A stretch of DNA of 64,000 nucleotides, taken from positions 1-64,000 of the forward strand of contig JAFMDO010000004.1 of assembly GCA_017857245.1 (NCBI GenBank). Reading direction: 5' to 3'. The translations under genes were made by a program, and so were the position numbers. The notes below the pieces were generated by a model. It made no database searches and was not told the origin of the DNA. It was given only the letters and a program-made list of their open reading frames with translations. Positions 18,844-29,088 of this stretch are shown piece by piece (the first letter of the stretch is position 1; the number at the start of each line of letters is the position of its first letter). This DNA comes from Pontimonas sp. Its GTDB lineage: Bacteria; Actinomycetota; Actinomycetes; Actinomycetales; Microbacteriaceae.

Positions 18844-21800
18844 GTGCATCTGAAATCCCTCACGCTTAAGGGGTTTAAGTCCTTCGCTCAACCGACCACC
18901 TTTGCTTTTGAACCCGGTGTCACCTGCGTCGTGGGACCCAATGGATCCGGTAAATCCAATGTCGTTGATGGCCTGGCTTGGGTGATGGGTGAACAGGGCG
19001 CCAAGACCTTGCGGGGTGGGTCCATGGAAGATGTCATCTTCGCTGGCACCACCTCCAAAGCGCCGCTGGGTCGAGCAGAGGTCATGCTCACCATCGATAA
19101 CTCCGATGGGGCACTTCCCATCGACTACAGCGAAGTCACCATCTCCCGCACCCTCTTTCGCAACGGTGCCAGCGAATATGCGATCAACAAAGAACCCGTT
19201 CGATTGCTCGATGTTCAAGAACTTCTCAGTGACTCCGGTCTGGGTCGCGAAATGCATGTCATCGTGGGTCAGGGCCAACTAGACCAGGTGTTGCACGCAA
19301 GCCCCGATGACCGGCGACGCTTCATTGAAGAGGCCGCCGGGATTCTAAAGCACCGCAGGCGCAAAGAAAAAACCCAGCGCAAGCTCGAATCTATGCAGGC
19401 CAACCTCACGCGCCTCAATGACCTGGCGGGTGAAATTCGTCGCCAGTTGACCCCGCTGGGTCGACAAGCAGACATCGCCAAGCAAGCCCAAAGCATTCAG
19501 GCGGTGGTGAGGGACGCGAAAGCCCGGGTTCTCGCCGATGATGTGGTCGCACTGGGAGCGGCAATCGCCTCATTCCACCTCAATGAACAAGAACGCGCCA
19601 CCGAGCGGGCAGCACTGGGTGATCAAGCCGACTCGGGGCGGCGACGCATTGCCGAGTTGGAAGCCGGTGCCGGTAATGACGACCTTGATAAAGCCCGCAG
19701 CACCGATTTTGCAATCAGGCGCGTCTATGAGGGCCTGAAGGCTCTGGAATCTTTGGCCACCGAGCGCGCAGGAGGAGTGGAAGAAGTATCCCCAGAGAGC
19801 GTCCTTCACACCATCAGCGACGAAGTTCTTGCGGATTTAGCCGAAGACCTGACCCGCGCAGGGGCGGCCGTTAGCGCGCATGAAGCAACAGTGGGGAACA
19901 TTTCCGCCAGGCTCGCCACCCACAAGGCGTCACTGGTGGCACTCGATCTCCACAGCCGGGACACCACCGAGGCCGCTGATGCCTGGGATGCGAAGGCCCG
20001 AGCGCTCGAGGCGAGCCTGGAGCGCGCTCGTGGTCACGCCACCTCCAGCGCGGAAGACCTGGCTCGCCAAGAAGACGCGCTCGAGCGCGCCAGAGAGCGT
20101 GCCGCGGAGCTAGAGCGCGCCTTGGAGGCGGTGCAGAGTGGTGGTGGTTCGTCCTCAGATATCGTCGCCCAAGCGTTTGAGCAGGCTCTGGCTGAAGCAG
20201 AAGAGCTGCTCCGTGTCGCAGAAGAGACCGAGCAGGCCACGCGAAGTGCTCTTCATCAGCTCGAGCGCGAACACGAAGCATTGGCCGCCACGGTTTCCGC
20301 TCTCGATCTGGCCCTCCACACCGACACCGGCGATGACGACCTCTCCGAACACAGAGGAGTCACCGGCCGCGTTTCTGATGCACTGACGGTGACGCCCGGG
20401 TACGAAACGGCGATTGCCAGGGTGCTCGGTTCACTCACCGATGCGTTCCTCGTGGAGTCGCGTTCGGCCGCACTTGAGGTGGTGAGCGCTCGCTCAGCAA
20501 GCGAGACCGCGCGCGTGGAATTGGTGATTGCTGACGCCGCAGACACTGCCACCGTTGAGGTGCCAGGCGTGATGGCGGCAACGCAGCTTGTCACCGGACC
20601 TGCAGGGGTCCTTGCCCTGCTCCGCGGCACCTATGTCGCCGACGATATTGCTGCGGTGAGGGGAGCGTGGGGCGGGACATCGAAGTTGCCCTCGGGCGTC
20701 ATCGTGGTCACCAAGTCAGGAGATGTTTTTGGTGAGCACGTGGTGCAAACCGGATCAGGGCAAGCCCGTTCCCGGTTGGAGCTTGCCGCCGAGCGGGATT
20801 CCGCCCACACAGATTTGACCCTTCGATCTGTCGAACTTGAGCGCGCACGCTTCGCTGCCGCCGAAGCGGGAGACTCAAAGACGGCCACAGCGGAAAAGGT
20901 CACTCAGGCGAGGGCTGAACTGAGGGCGGCTGATGTGAAGAGAGCAGAGCTCAGCGAACAAGTTTCTAGCGCCAGGGCTTCCCTCGAGGCCGCTCACGCA
21001 GAAATTTCGCGATTGGAAGAACACTTCCGTCTTGCCGGGGAAAGCCTGGAGACCGCTCGGAACGCCCACGAGTCAGCTCGGGAGGAACACGAAGTATTCC
21101 TCGCTACGGAGCGGCCCGTCATTGATCACGCCAAGCGCCAAGAATTGGTGGAGGTACTCGATGCCGTTGCCACTGAAGAAGTAGACGCTCGCATTGGGCT
21201 AGAAGGGCTCCGTCAAGGGGTGCGGCAGGCGAGCGAATCCCTTCGTGTTGCCCAGGCTCGAAAGGCCGAAGAAGAGGCAGCAAAAGCCCGGGAAGAGGCG
21301 AAGTATCGCGACCGGGTTGCAAAAGCCAAACGAGCCAGGGCGGTCCTGGGTGTGCTGCCCGATGTCCTCAGCCTTGTCCACGCCAGCGTTGAAGAATCCG
21401 CCAGAGCATTGGTGAGCGCAGAAGCACACCGCCAGGCCAGCCAGGGAGAGCTCACGGATCTGCGCGCCAAGGACGCCACCCTTCGGGAGCGCCTTGCCTC
21501 CATCACGGAGAGCGTTCATTCGCTGGAGATGCACATTTATGAAAAGAAACTTCAGCGCACCACCCTGCTCGAGCGTGTGAATCTTGAACTGGGCCTCAGC
21601 GAAGCGCTGCTGCTGGAGGAATATTCCCCTGATTCCCCGGTTCCAGGAGACAGCGAAGACGAGGAGGGGGCACCGTTTGATCGTGTTGTTCAAGAAGCGC
21701 GCTTAGCTAAGGCCTCCAAGCAGCTTGACCAGTTGGGGAAGGTCAATCCCCTGGCTTTGGAGGAGTTCAACGCCCTGGAGGATCGCCACACCTTCTTGAA

Positions 21801-22347
21801 AGAACAGCTGGAAGACCTGAGCAAAACCAGGAAAGACCTGGAATCGATCATGGAAGACCTCGACAGCACGATGCAGACCATCTTTGCTGACGCCTTCGCC
21901 GATACGCAGCGCGCGTTTGATGAGGTCTTCCCCATCTTGTTTCCTGGCGGAACCGGCTCGTTGTCGCTGACTGCGCCGGATGATCTCTTGACCACCGGCA
22001 TTGACGTGTCCGTTAGGCCTGCGGGAAAGAAAATTGAGCGTCTGTCTTTGCTCTCCGGTGGCGAGAGGTCTCTGGCGGCTGTAGCGCTCTTAATCGCGAT
22101 ATTCAAGGCTCGCCCGAGCCCTTTTTACATACTCGATGAGGTGGAAGCGGCTCTCGATGATGCCAACCTGGGCAGGCTCTTGAGCGTGATCGAATCGCTT
22201 CGAAAAGATTCGCAGTTGATTGTCATTACCCACCAGAAGCGCACCATGGAAATCGCCGATGCGCTCTATGGGGTCTCCATGCGCGCCGACGGCGTGAGTG
22301 CGGTCGTGGGTCAGCGTGTCAGGGAGCAGGAAGCTTTGGCTTCTTAG
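18844..22347 (+). CDS. smc: chromosome segregation protein SMC
   Basis: VVGPNGSGKSNVVDGLAWVMGEQ, coiled coils, LSLLSGGERSLAAVALLIAIF, DEVEAALDDANL; GTG start. Confidence 0.97.
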   Translation: MHLKSLTLKGFKSFAQPTTFAFEPGVTCVVGPNGSGKSNVVDGLAWVMGEQGAKTLRGGSMEDVIFAGTTSKAPLGRAEVMLTIDNSDGALPIDYSEVTISRTLFRNGASEYAINKEPVRLLDVQELLSDSGLGREMHVIVGQGQLDQVLHASPDDRRRFIEEAAGILKHRRRKEKTQRKLESMQANLTRLNDLAGEIRRQLTPLGRQADIAKQAQSIQAVVRDAKARVLADDVVALGAAIASFHLNEQERATERAALGDQADSGRRRIAELEAGAGNDDLDKARSTDFAIRRVYEGLKALESLATERAGGVEEVSPESVLHTISDEVLADLAEDLTRAGAAVSAHEATVGNISARLATHKASLVALDLHSRDTTEAADAWDAKARALEASLERARGHATSSAEDLARQEDALERARERAAELERALEAVQSGGGSSSDIVAQAFEQALAEAEELLRVAEETEQATRSALHQLEREHEALAATVSALDLALHTDTGDDDLSEHRGVTGRVSDALTVTPGYETAIARVLGSLTDAFLVESRSAALEVVSARSASETARVELVIADAADTATVEVPGVMAATQLVTGPAGVLALLRGTYVADDIAAVRGAWGGTSKLPSGVIVVTKSGDVFGEHVVQTGSGQARSRLELAAERDSAHTDLTLRSVELERARFAAAEAGDSKTATAEKVTQARAELRAADVKRAELSEQVSSARASLEAAHAEISRLEEHFRLAGESLETARNAHESAREEHEVFLATERPVIDHAKRQELVEVLDAVATEEVDARIGLEGLRQGVRQASESLRVAQARKAEEEAAKAREEAKYRDRVAKAKRARAVLGVLPDVLSLVHASVEESARALVSAEAHRQASQGELTDLRAKDATLRERLASITESVHSLEMHIYEKKLQRTTLLERVNLELGLSEALLLEEYSPDSPVPGDSEDEEGAPFDRVVQEARLAKASKQLDQLGKVNPLALEEFNALEDRHTFLKEQLEDLSKTRKDLESIMEDLDSTMQTIFADAFADTQRAFDEVFPILFPGGTGSLSLTAPDDLLTTGIDVSVRPAGKKIERLSLLSGGERSLAAVALLIAIFKARPSPFYILDEVEAALDDANLGRLLSVIESLRKDSQLIVITHQKRTMEIADALYGVSMRADGVSAVVGQRVREQEALAS

Positions 22348-22369
22348 GCCAAGAGCGTAGGGTTGAGCG

Positions 22370-22531
22370 ATGGGGAACAAGCAGCGGGCAGGATGGCTTC
22401 TTGTCGGTGCCGCCGCTTCGGTCAGCCTGGGCATCATGGCCACCGAAGTCTTGGACCTTGTCCGTCTCGATGGCCCTACGGTGTCGGAAACTCTACCGGT
22501 CATCGGGTTTGAACCGATTCCCGAAGATTAG
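22370..22531 (+). CDS. 53-aa putative single-pass membrane miniprotein
   Basis: Own translation: MGNKQRAGWLLVGAAASVSLGIMATEVLDLVRLDGPTVSETLPVIGFEPIPED*; fills the smc-ftsY gap; TAGGGT 6 nt upstream of ATG; below size cut-off of the ORF track. Confidence 0.6.
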   Translation: MGNKQRAGWLLVGAAASVSLGIMATEVLDLVRLDGPTVSETLPVIGFEPIPED

Positions 22532-22539
22532 GGTCCACC

Positions 22540-23418
22540 ATGGCTTGGGGGAGCGGGAAGTGGTCGCTGGGGCGCGCCCTTAAAGGGCTCATCCATCAGG
22601 CTGAGATCACGGACGAGACCTGGGAAGAACTTGAGTCTTCCCTGCTTCAAGCTGATTTTGGCCCCGATGTCGCCGACGAGGTGTTGGGCAGCGTCCGCGA
22701 CGAGGTACATCGCATTGGCACCAGCAATCCTGCCGATGTTCAAGCCATTGTCCGCGACACGTTGGAAGAAAAGCTCGCGGCCTATGACCCCACCCTGGAT
22801 TTGAGCGCTCGCCCGGCTGTCATCATGGTGGTTGGTGTGAACGGTGTGGGAAAGACAACGACTATTGGCAAGCTCGCGAAGTTTGTGACGCGGGCTGGGC
22901 GAAGCGTGATTATTGCGGCGGCGGACACCTTTCGCGCGGCCGCAGTGGAACAACTGACCACGTGGGCGCAGCGCGCAGAAGTTCCGATTGTGGTTCCCGA
23001 CCAGGGCGGGCAAGACCCGGCGTCTGTGGCATATACAGCGGTCGAAAAAGCCCTTGCCGAAGGCATAGACATTGTCATTATTGACACCGCGGGTCGCCTT
23101 CATACCAAGGCTGGGTTGATGGATGAATTGACCAAAATTCGTCGGGTGGTTGAAAAACTGGCTTCCATTTCCGAAGTCCTCCTGGTCCTTGATGCCACCA
23201 CCGGCCAAAACGGTGTGCTCCAGGCGGATGCTTTCCTTCAGCACGCGGGCGTCACGGGGTTAGTCCTGAGCAAAACAGATGGCAGCGCCAAAGGCGGTTT
23301 TGTCCTCAGTGTTCAAAAGAACACGGGCATCCCCATCAAGCTTGTGGGGGAGGGTGAAGGAATTGACGATATGACTGGTTTTTCTGCCCCCGCTTTCGCA
23401 GCGGCACTCACAACTTAG
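22540..23418 (+). CDS. ftsY: signal recognition particle receptor FtsY
   Basis: GVNGVGKTTTIGKLAK, DTFRAAAVEQL, DTAGRLHTKAGLMDEL, TKTDGSAKGG-type motifs. Confidence 0.97.
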   Translation: MAWGSGKWSLGRALKGLIHQAEITDETWEELESSLLQADFGPDVADEVLGSVRDEVHRIGTSNPADVQAIVRDTLEEKLAAYDPTLDLSARPAVIMVVGVNGVGKTTTIGKLAKFVTRAGRSVIIAAADTFRAAAVEQLTTWAQRAEVPIVVPDQGGQDPASVAYTAVEKALAEGIDIVIIDTAGRLHTKAGLMDELTKIRRVVEKLASISEVLLVLDATTGQNGVLQADAFLQHAGVTGLVLSKTDGSAKGGFVLSVQKNTGIPIKLVGEGEGIDDMTGFSAPAFAAALTT

Positions 23419-23927
23419 GGCGAGGCCAAATAGGCTCTTCCCAGGTCTTGGTAGGTCCGGGCATTCGCGCGGATTCCCTCCGCTTCAGCTGTGGTGAGTT
23501 CCCGGCGCACTTTCCCGGGAACGCCCGCCACCAGTGACCCTGGGGGGATAACGGTGCCTTCGAGCACGACGGTTCCTGCCGCAATCAGTGTTCCTGCTCC
23601 AATACGCGCCCCATTGAGCACAGTGGCTCCCATGCCAATCAAACAATTATTGTCAACCTCAGCGCCGTGAACCACCGCGCCGTGTCCCACGCTGACGCCC
23701 TCGCCGATGACCGCGGGATAACCCGGGTCACCGTGAATCACAACATTGTCTTGAAGGTTGGACCCTTGCCCTACGGAAATCGAGTCACGGTCGGCTCGTA
23801 GCACGGCGCCAAACATGATCGTCACTCCCCGGGAGATGGTGACCTCCCCAATCAGGGTGGCGTTGGGGGCTAGGAATACCCCGTCGCCAATGTCGGGTGT
23901 GTGGAAGCCAAAAGTAACCAGGGGCAT
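23415..23927 (-). CDS. gamma carbonic anhydrase family protein
   Basis: Left-handed beta-helix hexapeptide repeats; NVVIHGDPGYPAVIGEGVSVGHGAVVHG; start refined by TATGCT box. Confidence 0.9.
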   Translation of the reverse strand: MPLVTFGFHTPDIGDGVFLAPNATLIGEVTISRGVTIMFGAVLRADRDSISVGQGSNLQDNVVIHGDPGYPAVIGEGVSVGHGAVVHGAEVDNNCLIGMGATVLNGARIGAGTLIAAGTVVLEGTVIPPGSLVAGVPGKVRRELTTAEAEGIRANARTYQDLGRAYLASP

Positions 23928-23993
23928 GTTTCCCAGCATAGAAGGCGCGGCCTCCTCACTGTGTCTGTGGCGGCTCGGATAGTCTTGACTTTT

Positions 23994-25475
23994 ATGGCCG
24001 TGTTTTCCTCCCTTTCTGAGCGCCTGACGCAGACGTTTGCCGCCCTGCGTAACAAAGGCAAACTCTCCGCCGCGGACGTGGATGGCACGGTGCGCGATAT
24101 TCGTCGCGCTCTCCTGGAATCAGATGTTGCCCTCGAGGTTGTCAAGACCTTCACCGCCGCTGTTCGGGAACGAGCGCTTTCTGACGAGGTTAACACGGCA
24201 CTCAACCCCGCCCAACAGGTTGTCGGGATTGTCAATGAAGAGTTGGTCGCCATCCTGGGAGGGAATCAGCGCCCGCTGACTTTTGCCAAAACACCCCCCA
24301 CCGTGATCATGTTGGCCGGCTTGCAGGGTTCGGGTAAAACGACGTTGGCGGGCAAGCTCGCGCGGTGGTTGAAAGACCAGGGTCATACCCCGGTGTTGAT
24401 TGCCTGTGACCTTCAACGCCCCGGGGCGGTCAAGCAATTGGGAATTGTTGCCGAGCAGGCGGGGGCTGCGTTTTTTGCGCCTGAGCCAGGCGATGGCGTG
24501 GGAGACCCGGTGGCGGTCGCCAAAGCCGGTGTGAAATACGCGAAAGAGAAGAACCACGATATTGCCATTCTCGACACCGCTGGCCGTTTGGGTGTGGATG
24601 TCGACATGATGAAGCAGGCCGCCGCGATTCGAAAAGCGAGCGACCCGGATGAAGTCTTGTTTGTCATAGACGCGATGATCGGCCAAGACGCTGTCCACAC
24701 CGCGAAAGCTTTCCAAGACGGTGTTGATTTCACCGGCGTTGTGCTGACCAAACTCGATGGTGATGCGAAAGGTGGTGCAGCGCTGAGTGTGACCGGTGTC
24801 ACCGGCCGCCCGGTCCTCTTTGCCTCCACGGGAGAAAAGCAAAACGAGTTTGACGTCTTCTACCCCGACCGGATGGCCAGTCGGATTCTTGATTTGGGGG
24901 ACATCCTTACCCTCATCGAACAAGCGCAAAAGACGTTCGATGAGGAACAAACCAAAGAGATGGAAGAAAAGTTTCGATCCGAAACTTTCAGCCTCGATGA
25001 TTTCCTTGGCCAGCTGCAACAAATCAAAAAGATGGGTTCCCTCTCGGGAATGCTGAAAATGTTGCCCGGTGCCGGGGCGATGAAAGACCAGATTGAGAAT
25101 GTTGATGAGGGCGATTTGGTCAGGACCGAGGCCATCATCCAATCGATGACTCCTCGCGAGCGCTTGACGCCCAAAGTGCTCAATGGCTCGAGGCGGTTGC
25201 GCATTGCTTATGGTTCAGGAACCACTGTGACCGAGGTGAACCAACTGGTGTTGCGCTTTGAGCAGGCCGCAAAAATGATGAAAACTGTGGCCAAAGGCGG
25301 GATTCCCCAACTTCCTGGTATGGGACCTATTGCGCGCGGAGGCGGCAGTTCCAAGAAGAAGGCAAAGAAGAAAACCGGCTCTCGGTCGGGTAATCCCGCC
25401 ACGAGAGCTCGCGAAGTGTCGGGGGCTCCTGCACCCTCGGAACAGGGTTCCAGCTTTGGGCTGGGGCAAAAATAG
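23994..25475 (+). CDS. ffh: signal recognition particle protein Ffh
   Basis: GLQGSGKTTLAGKLA, DLQRPGAVKQL, Met-rich M domain, IQSMTPRERL. Confidence 0.97.
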   Translation: MAVFSSLSERLTQTFAALRNKGKLSAADVDGTVRDIRRALLESDVALEVVKTFTAAVRERALSDEVNTALNPAQQVVGIVNEELVAILGGNQRPLTFAKTPPTVIMLAGLQGSGKTTLAGKLARWLKDQGHTPVLIACDLQRPGAVKQLGIVAEQAGAAFFAPEPGDGVGDPVAVAKAGVKYAKEKNHDIAILDTAGRLGVDVDMMKQAAAIRKASDPDEVLFVIDAMIGQDAVHTAKAFQDGVDFTGVVLTKLDGDAKGGAALSVTGVTGRPVLFASTGEKQNEFDVFYPDRMASRILDLGDILTLIEQAQKTFDEEQTKEMEEKFRSETFSLDDFLGQLQQIKKMGSLSGMLKMLPGAGAMKDQIENVDEGDLVRTEAIIQSMTPRERLTPKVLNGSRRLRIAYGSGTTVTEVNQLVLRFEQAAKMMKTVAKGGIPQLPGMGPIARGGGSSKKKAKKKTGSRSGNPATRAREVSGAPAPSEQGSSFGLGQK

Positions 25476-25525
25476 CCGGTTCTTAGAAATTTGCGGTGTG
25501 GTTACCGCTGGGCTCAAAAATCTGA

Positions 25526-25650
25526 CAGAATAGGGCGCTGGAGATCATCACCCGACCCTCTATCAGGTGTAATCCCACCCTTTGATTCTCTGACGATTGT
25601 GCCCCCACGTAATCGTTGGTAGTTATCGCAACTTATCAACTTGGAGAAAC
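25526..25650 (+). promoter_or_regulatory. promoter-like CAGAATA element plus ~120-nt rpsP leader
   Basis: CAGAAT 25526-25531; hairpin ACGATTGTG...CACGTAATCGT at 25593-25616; same layout as rplS leader. Confidence 0.4.
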
Positions 25651-26271
25651 GTGGCTGTAAAAATTCGTTTGAAGCGCATGGGCAAGATCCACGCGCCGTA
25701 CTACCGCATCGTCGTCGCCGATTCCCGCACCAAGCGCGACGGTCGTGCGATTGAGGAAATCGGTTTGTATCACCCCACCCAGGACCCTTCGGTCATCGAG
25801 ATTAACTCGGAGCGCGCGCTCTACTGGTTAGGTGTTGGCGCACAGCCCACCGAGCAGGTCGCAGCACTGTTGAAGCTCACCGGTGATTGGGGCAAGTTCA
25901 AGGGCGACAAGAACGCCAAGAGCACGGTCAAGTTTGCCGAGCCCAAGGTGGCATTCGCCGCTGATGCGAAGAAGAAGCCTGTGTTGCGCCCGAAGGCCGC
26001 GAAGCCTGTCGAGGAAGCACCTAAGGCAGATGCTCCTGTGGAAGACGCTCCAGCAGAAGCACCCGTTGCTGACGCTGAGGTCGTAGCAGAAGCACCAGCA
26101 GCCGTGGAAGAAACCACTGACGCTCCTGCGGCAGAAGCCCCCACCGAAGAGGCTCCTGCAGCCCAAGACGCACCAGTGGAAGCACCTGCTGAGGAATCCG
26201 CACCGGAGGCACCTGCCGACGAGGCACCTGCTGAGGAAGCTCCCGCCGAAGACGTTAAGCCTGGCGAATAG
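25651..26271 (+). CDS. rpsP: 30S ribosomal protein S16 with long acidic Ala/Glu/Pro C-terminal extension
   Basis: [32 protein letters not shown]; about 100-aa low-complexity tail; GGAG SD before GTG. Confidence 0.95.
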   Translation: MAVKIRLKRMGKIHAPYYRIVVADSRTKRDGRAIEEIGLYHPTQDPSVIEINSERALYWLGVGAQPTEQVAALLKLTGDWGKFKGDKNAKSTVKFAEPKVAFAADAKKKPVLRPKAAKPVEEAPKADAPVEDAPAEAPVADAEVVAEAPAAVEETTDAPAAEAPTEEAPAAQDAPVEAPAEESAPEAPADEAPAEEAPAEDVKPGE

Positions 26272-26273
26272 TC

Positions 26274-26510
26274 ATGTTGGATCGTGCGCTGAATCACCTT
26301 GTCCGGGAAATCGTTGATAACCCGGACGAGGTCAGTGTCACGGTGGTGGACACCCCTCGCGGTGAACTCCTCGAGGTTCGGGTTCACCCTGATGACTTGG
26401 GTCGTGTGATTGGCCGTGCCGGTCGCACGGCAAAAGCGTTGCGCACACTGGTTAATGCGTTGGCGGATGGCCGCAAGGTCAGAGTCGATGTCGTCGATAC
26501 CGACAGCTAA
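26274..26510 (+). CDS. KH-domain RNA-binding protein (KhpA type)
   Basis: VHPDDLGRVIGRAGRTAKALRTL KH motif; between rpsP and rimM. Confidence 0.94.
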   Translation: MLDRALNHLVREIVDNPDEVSVTVVDTPRGELLEVRVHPDDLGRVIGRAGRTAKALRTLVNALADGRKVRVDVVDTDS

Positions 26511-27088
26511 TGCCTGCTGGCTCCCCGCCCACTGCACCTAGGCCGGAGGCAGTCGAACTCCGCGTCGCACGCCTGGTCAGAGCCCACGGGCTAAAAGGCG
26601 GGTTGAAGCTTGAGGTCTATACCGACGACCCTGAACTTCGATTCACGGTGGGCAGCGAGTTTAAGCTTCAGGTTCCGACTGATTCGCCGTGGTTGGGTAA
26701 AACGCTGACACTGGCGAGTATCCGGGAGGTGAATTCGTCCCCGGTGGCCTTTTTCGAAGGAATTGAGGATCGCGATGCGGCCGAAAGCATCGCGAAAGCG
26801 ATTCTTTGGATCGAACACGACCCTGCGACGAGGCCCACGGAGAAGGACGCCTGGTTTGACCACGAACTGGTCGGGCTTTCGGTGATGCGTGAGGGAGTGT
26901 CGGTCGGAACAATTTCTCGACTGGAGCATTTTCCAGGCCAAGACCTGCTTGTGGTGGATACACCCGCGGGAGAGGTCCTGCTGCCGTTTGTAGCGGCTTT
27001 TGTGCCTCAGGTGGATGTGGCTGGCGGAAGCGTGACCATTACCCCGCCCGGTGGGCTGTTTGAGTCGCTGGAAGAGGCTGAGGGATAA
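26510..27088 (+). CDS. rimM: ribosome maturation factor RimM
   Basis: [27 protein letters not shown]-barrel HELVGLSVM; operon context. Confidence 0.95.
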   Translation: MPAGSPPTAPRPEAVELRVARLVRAHGLKGGLKLEVYTDDPELRFTVGSEFKLQVPTDSPWLGKTLTLASIREVNSSPVAFFEGIEDRDAAESIAKAILWIEHDPATRPTEKDAWFDHELVGLSVMREGVSVGTISRLEHFPGQDLLVVDTPAGEVLLPFVAAFVPQVDVAGGSVTITPPGGLFESLEEAEG

Positions 27089-27092
27089 GCCG

Positions 27093-27773
27093 GTGAAGAT
27101 CGATATTGTCAGCATCTTCCCCGATATTTTTGATGTCCTCGATGTGTCCCTGATGGGAAAAGCCACAGCTTCGCAGTTGCTGGATCTCTCCATTACGAAC
27201 CTGCGGGACCATGCCACCGGAGTGCATAAGAGTGTGGACGACACACCCTATGGCGGCGGGGCGGGTATGGTCATGTCACCCGAGGTGTGGGGGAACGCGC
27301 TGGATCCGCTGGTAACGCCTGGGTCTGTGCTGATTGTTCCCACCCCTGCGGGAGCTCTCTTTACCCAGGAGACTGCCACCGAGTTGGCGCAAGCCGAGCA
27401 CCTCGTCTTTGCCTGTGGGCGGTATGAAGGAATTGATCAGCGAGTCGTGGAGCACTACTCGGAAGACACCACAGTGATGGAGCTCAGTGTGGGGGATTAT
27501 GTCCTCAACGGTGGCGAAGTGGCCGTGCTGGTGATGCTCGAGGCCATTGTGCGACTGATGCCAGGTTTTATGGGCAATCCCGAGTCATTGTCTGAAGAAA
27601 GCCACGAATCAGGATTGCTGGAGTATCCCTCCTTCACTAAACCGCGCCACTGGCGGGGTTTAGATGTTCCCGAGGTCCTGCTCTCGGGCAATCACGAAGC
27701 TATTCGCCAGTGGCGCCACGAGCAGTCGCTGGCAAGAACTAAGGCTATGCGCCCGGACTTACTGGCGGATTAG
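27093..27773 (+). CDS. trmD: tRNA (guanine(37)-N(1))-methyltransferase
   Basis: [48 protein letters not shown]. Confidence 0.97.
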   Translation: MKIDIVSIFPDIFDVLDVSLMGKATASQLLDLSITNLRDHATGVHKSVDDTPYGGGAGMVMSPEVWGNALDPLVTPGSVLIVPTPAGALFTQETATELAQAEHLVFACGRYEGIDQRVVEHYSEDTTVMELSVGDYVLNGGEVAVLVMLEAIVRLMPGFMGNPESLSEESHESGLLEYPSFTKPRHWRGLDVPEVLLSGNHEAIRQWRHEQSLARTKAMRPDLLAD

Positions 27774-28540
27774 TCTCTCGCGGTCAAGACCAAAGGATCC
27801 CCTTGGGTGATGACCACGGTGTGTTCCACATGTGCTGAGCGTGAACCATCGACACTCTTGAGAGTCCAACCATCCACATCGGTAAACACTTCGGCGGTAT
27901 TCTCCATCAACCATGGTTCAATCGCGAAGACCATCCCCGGTTTGAGCTTGGGACCCTGTCCCGCCGCGCCATCGTTCGCAATCGATGGGTCTTCGTGCAT
28001 GGTGCGGCCCACGCCATGGCCACCAAAGTCAGTATTGACCTGGTATCCCCCACCCCGAGACACCGCTCCGATCGCGGCGGATATATCGCCCAAGCGGTTG
28101 CCAGAGCGCGCGTGAGAAATGCCCGCCAGAAGAGCTCTTTCGCAGGTGTCGATGAGGCGTTGGTCCTCGGGGGTGGGATGTCCGCCCACCGCCAGGGTGA
28201 GGGCGGAATCGGCAACCCAACCGTGGAGGCTCACCGCGAAGTCAAGGGAGAGCAGGTCGCCCTGTTGCAGGGTGTAGTCGTGGGGGAGTCCGTGAAGGGC
28301 TGCGTCATTGACCGAGGTGCAGAGCACCTTGCCAAAGGGAGACCCACCAAAGGAGGGGTGATAATCGATATAACAACTGTCCGCTCCCACGTCTTTGATC
28401 ATCTTGTGGGCGAGAGCATCGAGCTCCAGAAGATTGACGCCCGGTAGTGCGCGGGATTTCAGGGTAGTCAACACCGAGGCGACGAAAGCACCCACCGGGC
28501 GCATTTCCTCAATGGTTGTGCGGGAATGGCGAGGAATCAT
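27770..28540 (-). CDS. map: type I methionyl aminopeptidase
   Basis: [43 protein letters not shown]. Confidence 0.96.
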   Translation of the reverse strand: MIPRHSRTTIEEMRPVGAFVASVLTTLKSRALPGVNLLELDALAHKMIKDVGADSCYIDYHPSFGGSPFGKVLCTSVNDAALHGLPHDYTLQQGDLLSLDFAVSLHGWVADSALTLAVGGHPTPEDQRLIDTCERALLAGISHARSGNRLGDISAAIGAVSRGGGYQVNTDFGGHGVGRTMHEDPSIANDGAAGQGPKLKPGMVFAIEPWLMENTAEVFTDVDGWTLKSVDGSRSAHVEHTVVITQGDPLVLTARD

Positions 28541-28590
28541 AGGTCTCCAACCCTAGTTGAGAACAAATGGTGTCAGCCCCGAATCTGTGG

Positions 28591-28717
28591 CAGAATAAAC
28601 ACTTGTGCCACCGTGCGCCTCTGCCACAGGGGAGTAGCACACCACTTCGGTGGGTCACAGCTCTACCTCCTTACTTATATTCGCGTGCGACCTGTGGCGG
28701 CGCAGAGAAGAGACATC
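28591..28717 (+). promoter_or_regulatory. candidate structured 5' leader of rplS
   Basis: CAGAATA 28591-28597, CCAC-TTCG-GTGG hairpin 28642-28653, anti-SD-like ACCTCCTTA 28665-28673. Confidence 0.4.
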
Positions 28718-29065
28718 ATGCAAACCCTCGATTTCATTGACCAAGCGTCGCTTCGGTCTGATATTCCTGACTTCCGCGCCGGTGACACCGTCAAGGTGCA
28801 CGTGAACATTGTGGAAGGTACGCGCTCGCGTATCCAGGTTTTCCAGGGCGTTGTGATTGCGCGTTCCGGACACGGCGTCACCGAAACTTTCATTGTCCGT
28901 AAAGTCAGCTTCCAGGTGGGTGTCGAACGTACCTTCCCCATTCACTCTCCCGTGATCGACCACATCGAGGTTGTTTCTCGCGGTGACGTGCGTCGCGCGA
29001 AGCTGTATTACTTGCGAAGCCTTCGCGGCAAGAAGGCGAAGATTCGCGAAAAGCGCGATTCCTAA
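28718..29065 (+). CDS. rplS: 50S ribosomal protein L19
   Basis: [33 protein letters not shown]; 115 aa. Confidence 0.96.
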   Translation: MQTLDFIDQASLRSDIPDFRAGDTVKVHVNIVEGTRSRIQVFQGVVIARSGHGVTETFIVRKVSFQVGVERTFPIHSPVIDHIEVVSRGDVRRAKLYYLRSLRGKKAKIREKRDS

Positions 29066-29088
29066 GCTCTCCCGACGACCAGCCCATC

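Noticed and set aside
24120-25142. 340-aa minus-strand ORF antisense to ffh
   Set aside because: Antisense to ffh, no recognisable domain, composition typical of reverse frame
26020-26260. Possible tandem repeat / CRISPR-like array
   Set aside because: Degenerate codon-level repeats within the S16 tail, in frame, without spacers
25821-26537. 238-aa Ala/Ser/Gly-rich minus-strand ORF ([14 protein letters not shown]...)
   Set aside because: Reverse reading of the repetitive S16 tail; low-complexity artefact
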